From: Clostridia bacterium
GTDB taxonomy: Bacteria; Bacillota; Clostridia; Oscillospirales; CAG-272
Reading direction: 5' to 3'
NCBI GenBank assembly: GCA_017444735.1
Contig: JAFSWB010000025.1
Location: 1-54,373, forward strand
Length of the DNA stretch: 54,373 nt
A model generated the notes under the pieces. The model saw nothing but the letters and a program-made list of their open reading frames with translations. It was not told the origin of the DNA and did no database searches. This document shows positions 52,119 through 54,373 of this stretch, one piece after another (within the stretch, counting starts at the first letter, position 1; every line of letters starts with the position of its first letter). The position numbers and the translations under genes are program-made.

Positions 52119-52811
52119 TTATGCCTTCCTCGGGTCGATGAACTTGACGGCGTCGTCTACGCGTCCGTACTGGCCGGACGCCTTTTTGAGCGCCTCAGCG
52201 GGCTCGTCGCCCTTCTTGATGAAGTCCATCATCTTGCCGAAATTGACGTATTTGTAACCGATGATCTCATCGTTTTCATCGAGCGCGAGATCGGTGATGT
52301 ATCCTTCGGTGAGTTCGAGGTAGCGGGGACCCTTTTCAAGCGTGCCGTAGGTCGTGCCGACCATCGACCTCGTCCCTTTTCCGAGGTCCTCGAGCCCCGC
52401 GCCGATCTGCAGGCCGCCCTCGGAGAACGCGCTCTGCGATCTTCCGTAGACGATCTGAAGGAAGAGCTCTCTCATCGCGGTGTTGATCGCGTCGCAGACG
52501 AGGTCCGTGTTGAGAGCTTCAAGAAGGGTGAGACCCGGAAGGATCTCCGCCGCCATAGCCGCCGAGTGAGTCATGCCGGAGCATCCGATCGTCTCGACGA
52601 GAGCTTCCTGAATGACGCCGTCCTTGACGTTGAGCGAGAGCTTGCAGCCGCCCTGCTGAGGAGCGCACCAGCCTATGCCGTGAGTATAGCCGGAAACATC
52701 CTTGATTTCGCGGGATTTGACCCATTTGCCTTCCTCCGGGATCGGAGCGGCGCCGTGATGCACGCCCTGATGAACGGGGCACATCCCTTTGACTTCTGCT
52801 GAATAAATCAT
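52119..52811 (-). CDS. NifU/IscU-like iron-sulfur scaffold family protein
   Basis: A 230-residue cytoplasmic protein annotated in relatives as an iron-sulfur cluster assembly scaffold. Cysteines are at 11 (GMCPVHQG), 49 and 56 (GWCAPQQGGCKL), 77 (TIGCSGMTHSA) and 106 (LVCDAI). The VETIGCSGMTHSAAMAAEIL stretch is the IscU-like core, but the usual three-cysteine IscU set is only partly matched. AGGAGG precedes the ATG. It is promoter-proximal to the GGGtGRT gene with 14 bases between them. Scaffold activity is inferred. Confidence 0.82.
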   Translation of the reverse strand: MIYSAEVKGMCPVHQGVHHGAAPIPEEGKWVKSREIKDVSGYTHGIGWCAPQQGGCKLSLNVKDGVIQEALVETIGCSGMTHSAAMAAEILPGLTLLEALNTDLVCDAINTAMRELFLQIVYGRSQSAFSEGGLQIGAGLEDLGKGTRSMVGTTYGTLEKGPRYLELTEGYITDLALDENDEIIGYKYVNFGKMMDFIKKGDEPAEALKKASGQYGRVDDAVKFIDPRKA

Positions 52812-52887
52812 AAAAATCCGCCTCCTGTGACGTTATTCGCCGAGCGATCGCGGAACGCCGTCCGGACCGCCTCTTTTTCCGCATAAA

Positions 52888-52916
52888 AGTATACCAAATA
52901 ACGGCGGCGATTTCAA
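52888..52916 (-). promoter_or_regulatory. Promoter of the NifU-like/GGGtGRT unit
   Basis: Minus strand TTGAAA, 17 bases, TATACT, leaving a leader of about 70 bases. Confidence 0.75.
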
Positions 52917-52952
52917 GTAAAAATGAAAGAATTTGAGCGTTAAACCGAAAAA

Positions 52953-53345
52953 TCAGAATTTGACGGTGCGAGGCGGTTCCGTGAATGAGAAAAACGACGC
53001 CTCGGCGCTTCCGAAAGCGAGCACGACCGTGTTTCCGTCGTCCTCGTCATACATCCGACGGAGCTCCGGGTACGCGTCGAGCATCGCGGCGCGCGCCTCT
53101 CTCCTGTCGTCCTCGAAGAGCTCTCCCGACAGGCGTATCCACCTCCCGCCGTCGAAAGCCGTGATCTCGACCTTCGGATTCTTTACGATCTCACGGAAGA
53201 CCGATTTTTTCTTGCCCGTCTGTATTTCGAGCTTCCCGTCGAACACATGGACCGTTCCGAACGGGCGGACGCGCGGGCGGTCGCCGTCGACCGTCGCGAG
53301 GTAATAAGTCCCGCACTTTTTCAGAAATTCATATACTTCGTTCAT
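52953..53345 (-). CDS. Pyridoxamine 5'-phosphate oxidase-like flavoprotein
   Basis: A 130-residue split-barrel FMN-binding family protein. The start MNEVYEFLKKCGTYYLATVD, the RPRVRPFGTVHVFDGKLEI strand and the C-terminal tail are typical of small PPOX-like (general-stress or NimA-related) proteins. It probably binds FMN or a deazaflavin and reduces an unknown substrate; true pyridoxine synthesis is unlikely at this size. AAAGGAGG precedes the ATG. It is divergent from the lipoprotein gene, with a palindrome between the two promoters. Confidence 0.88.
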   Translation of the reverse strand: MNEVYEFLKKCGTYYLATVDGDRPRVRPFGTVHVFDGKLEIQTGKKKSVFREIVKNPKVEITAFDGGRWIRLSGELFEDDRREARAAMLDAYPELRRMYDEDDGNTVVLAFGSAEASFFSFTEPPRTVKF

Positions 53346-53368
53346 TTCAGGTACCTCCTTTTTTCATT

Positions 53369-53397
53369 ATTTTACCATAAAAGAAAGGCGCTGACAA
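53369..53397 (-). promoter_or_regulatory. PPOX gene promoter
   Basis: Minus strand TTGTCA, 17 bases, TAAAAT. Confidence 0.72.
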
Positions 53398-53417
53398 CCG
53401 CGATATTGACATCGCGG
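53398..53417. promoter_or_regulatory. Palindrome between divergent promoters
   Basis: CCGCGAT and ATCGCGG, perfect 7-bp arms around ATTGAC. It starts at the -35 edge of the leftward promoter and covers the -35 box of the rightward one. Confidence 0.5.
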
Positions 53418-53434
53418 AGTCAGATTGATATAAT
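53406..53434 (+). promoter_or_regulatory. Promoter of the DUF6273-like lipoprotein gene
   Basis: TTGACA, 17 bases, TATAAT, perfect consensus. Confidence 0.88.
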
Positions 53435-53491
53435 TATTAAAGCGACTTCGGGTAAAGATCGCGCCGTACGCGGCGCGGGGAGGAATAAACA

Positions 53492-54214
53492 ATGAACAGG
53501 ATAATCAAAACGGCGGCGGCTCTGCTCGCCATGATCCTCGCGGCGGGCCTGTTTTTCGGGTGCGGCGCCGCAAAAGAAGGCGGCGAAACGAAGCCCGCGG
53601 CGGACGGATCGGAGTCGGCGCGTGAGAGCGCGCCTGTCGGAACGGAGGAGGAAGCGAACGTGATACCGCTTCCCGCCCTTGACGTCGGCGTTACGTTCAG
53701 TTGGGGCAGATTCGATCAGGACGGCGTCCCGGAGAACGGCGCCGAACCGATCGAGTGGACGGTTTTGAAAGAGGAAAACGGCAGATATCTCGCCGTCTCG
53801 CGCGAGGCGCTCGAATGTATGGCGTTCAGCGCGTCCGACAAGGGCGACTCGTGGGCCGACAGCTCGGTCAGAGAATGGCTGAACGGCGAGTTCTTTGACG
53901 GCGCTTTTGTCGCCGCCGAAAAAGAGCTGATCCCCGAGAGCGGAGGGGACTTCATCTTCCTTCTCAGCGTCGGGGAGGCGGAAGAGCTGTTCGAGGACGA
54001 CGCCGCCCGCGTCGCCGTCGGGACGGAGCACGCTTACAAGAACGGTCTTTTCAAGACCGCGGGGGGCGGATGCTGGTGGTGGCTCAGAACGCCCGGAGAA
54101 GAGAAGGGCAATATCGCGGGAGTCGACGCGAACGGCGTCGTCTCCGCACGGGGCAATTCGGCTTATCGCCTGACGCACGCCGTCCGTCCCGCAATGTGGA
54201 TAAAACCCGATTGA
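53492..54214 (+). CDS. Lipoprotein with a DUF6273-like domain
   Basis: A 240-residue surface lipoprotein. The signal peptide ends in lipobox FFGC (Cys24), followed by a Glu/Ser-rich linker (25-60). The domain carries IEWTVLKEENGRYLAVSREA, SSVREWLNGEFF, FLLSVGEAEELF, CWWWLRTPG and AVRPAMWIKPD. This order matches the DUF6273 family of secreted Clostridia proteins, often found with SLH or Ig-like surface proteins; function is unknown. GGGAGG lies upstream of the ATG. Driven by a consensus promoter and divergent from the PPOX gene. Confidence 0.85.
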   Translation: MNRIIKTAAALLAMILAAGLFFGCGAAKEGGETKPAADGSESARESAPVGTEEEANVIPLPALDVGVTFSWGRFDQDGVPENGAEPIEWTVLKEENGRYLAVSREALECMAFSASDKGDSWADSSVREWLNGEFFDGAFVAAEKELIPESGGDFIFLLSVGEAEELFEDDAARVAVGTEHAYKNGLFKTAGGGCWWWLRTPGEEKGNIAGVDANGVVSARGNSAYRLTHAVRPAMWIKPD

Positions 54215-54239
54215 CCGTCGATAGAAAATCAGTGTAAAA

Positions 54240-54373
54240 GGGGCTGTCGCACTTAGCGCAGATCGAAAAAGCACGGGTTAAAAATCGAATAAAGCAAACA
54301 GAAATCCGTAGTTTTCATCTTTTTGAGGTGAAAATCCTACGGATTTTTCCATTTTATGTGCTTTTTCTATCGC
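54240..54373. mobile_element. Left part of a palindromic mobile element cut by the window edge
   Basis: GGGGCTGTCGCACTTAGCGC at 54240 looks like the terminal inverted repeat of many Firmicute insertion sequences. Inside, GAAAAAGCAC (54265-54274) pairs with GTGCTTTTTC (54358-54367), and AAATCCGTAG (54302-54311) pairs with CTACGGATTT (54337-54346). The arrangement is nested and symmetric, so the matching right end should lie just beyond 54373. A non-coding MITE or an IS end is possible; the inner stem plus T-run may also terminate the lipoprotein transcript. Confidence 0.55.

Overview
The window looks like a chromosomal segment of an anaerobic, moderately GC-rich member of the Clostridia, probably a gut or other host-associated lineage. 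The support is a Gram-positive style division and cell-wall cluster with an m-DAP type MurE (DNPR motif), rubrerythrin, consensus TTGACA-17-TATAAT promoters, SLH-anchored surface proteins carrying the Cys-rich GHDFGEW...CSRCG repeats common in gut Firmicutes, and families typical of anaerobes (GGGtGRT protein, C_GCAxxG_C_C protein). No rRNA, tRNA or CRISPR array was seen. By eye most of the window is GC-rich. One island at about 28.2-29.9 kb is clearly AT-rich.

Layout. 1-3.5 kb: a structured repeat block, then leftward genes for rubrerythrin, a serine hydrolase and a YabE-like G5/3D protein. 3.7-5.4 kb: a HAD phosphatase and a pair of half-length TauE/SafE-like membrane genes. 5.4-13.6 kb: ftsK, a DJ-1 family gene, 5-formyl-THF cyclo-ligase, a CPBP protease, mltG, yihY (leftward) and endonuclease IV. 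13.9-27.9 kb: the division and cell-wall cluster mraZ-rsmH-ftsL-pbp-murE-murF-mraY-ftsW-murG-ftsQ, then ftsZ behind its own terminator and promoter. murD, murC, ftsA and the spoIIGA/sigE genes are not where they often sit. 28.2-29.9 kb: AT-rich island with an XRE regulator, a divergent membrane protein with an internal duplication, and a broken transposase fragment.

29.9-32.8 kb: a secreted barnase-type RNase lipoprotein, its barstar and mtaB in one overlapping leftward unit, divergent from a GNAT gene. 33.0-42.3 kb: a 2816-residue SLH-anchored surface protein followed by a polysaccharide deacetylase. 42.4-46.3 kb: a TetR regulator with twin operators, a deletion scar joining the start of an aldo/keto reductase to the end of a response regulator, and a composite flavodoxin-SLH-CotH gene. 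46.4-47.4 kb: lexA with an operator and a DUF551-like gene. 47.4-52.8 kb (leftward): a NifU-like/GGGtGRT pair, a C_GCAxxG_C_C protein and a beta-propeller HD-GYP sensor. 52.9-54.4 kb: a divergent PPOX-like gene and a DUF6273-like lipoprotein sharing a palindrome between their promoters, then what looks like one half of a palindromic mobile element cut by the window edge.

The 5.4-27.9 kb block forms one functional theme: chromosome segregation, lipid II synthesis and septal synthesis. The rest is a mosaic of surface, redox, toxin-immunity and SOS genes with several scars of recombination. The best candidates for new biology are the XRE plus duplicated membrane-protein pair, the NifU-like/GGGtGRT pair, the split TauE pair, the composite CotH protein and the edge element.
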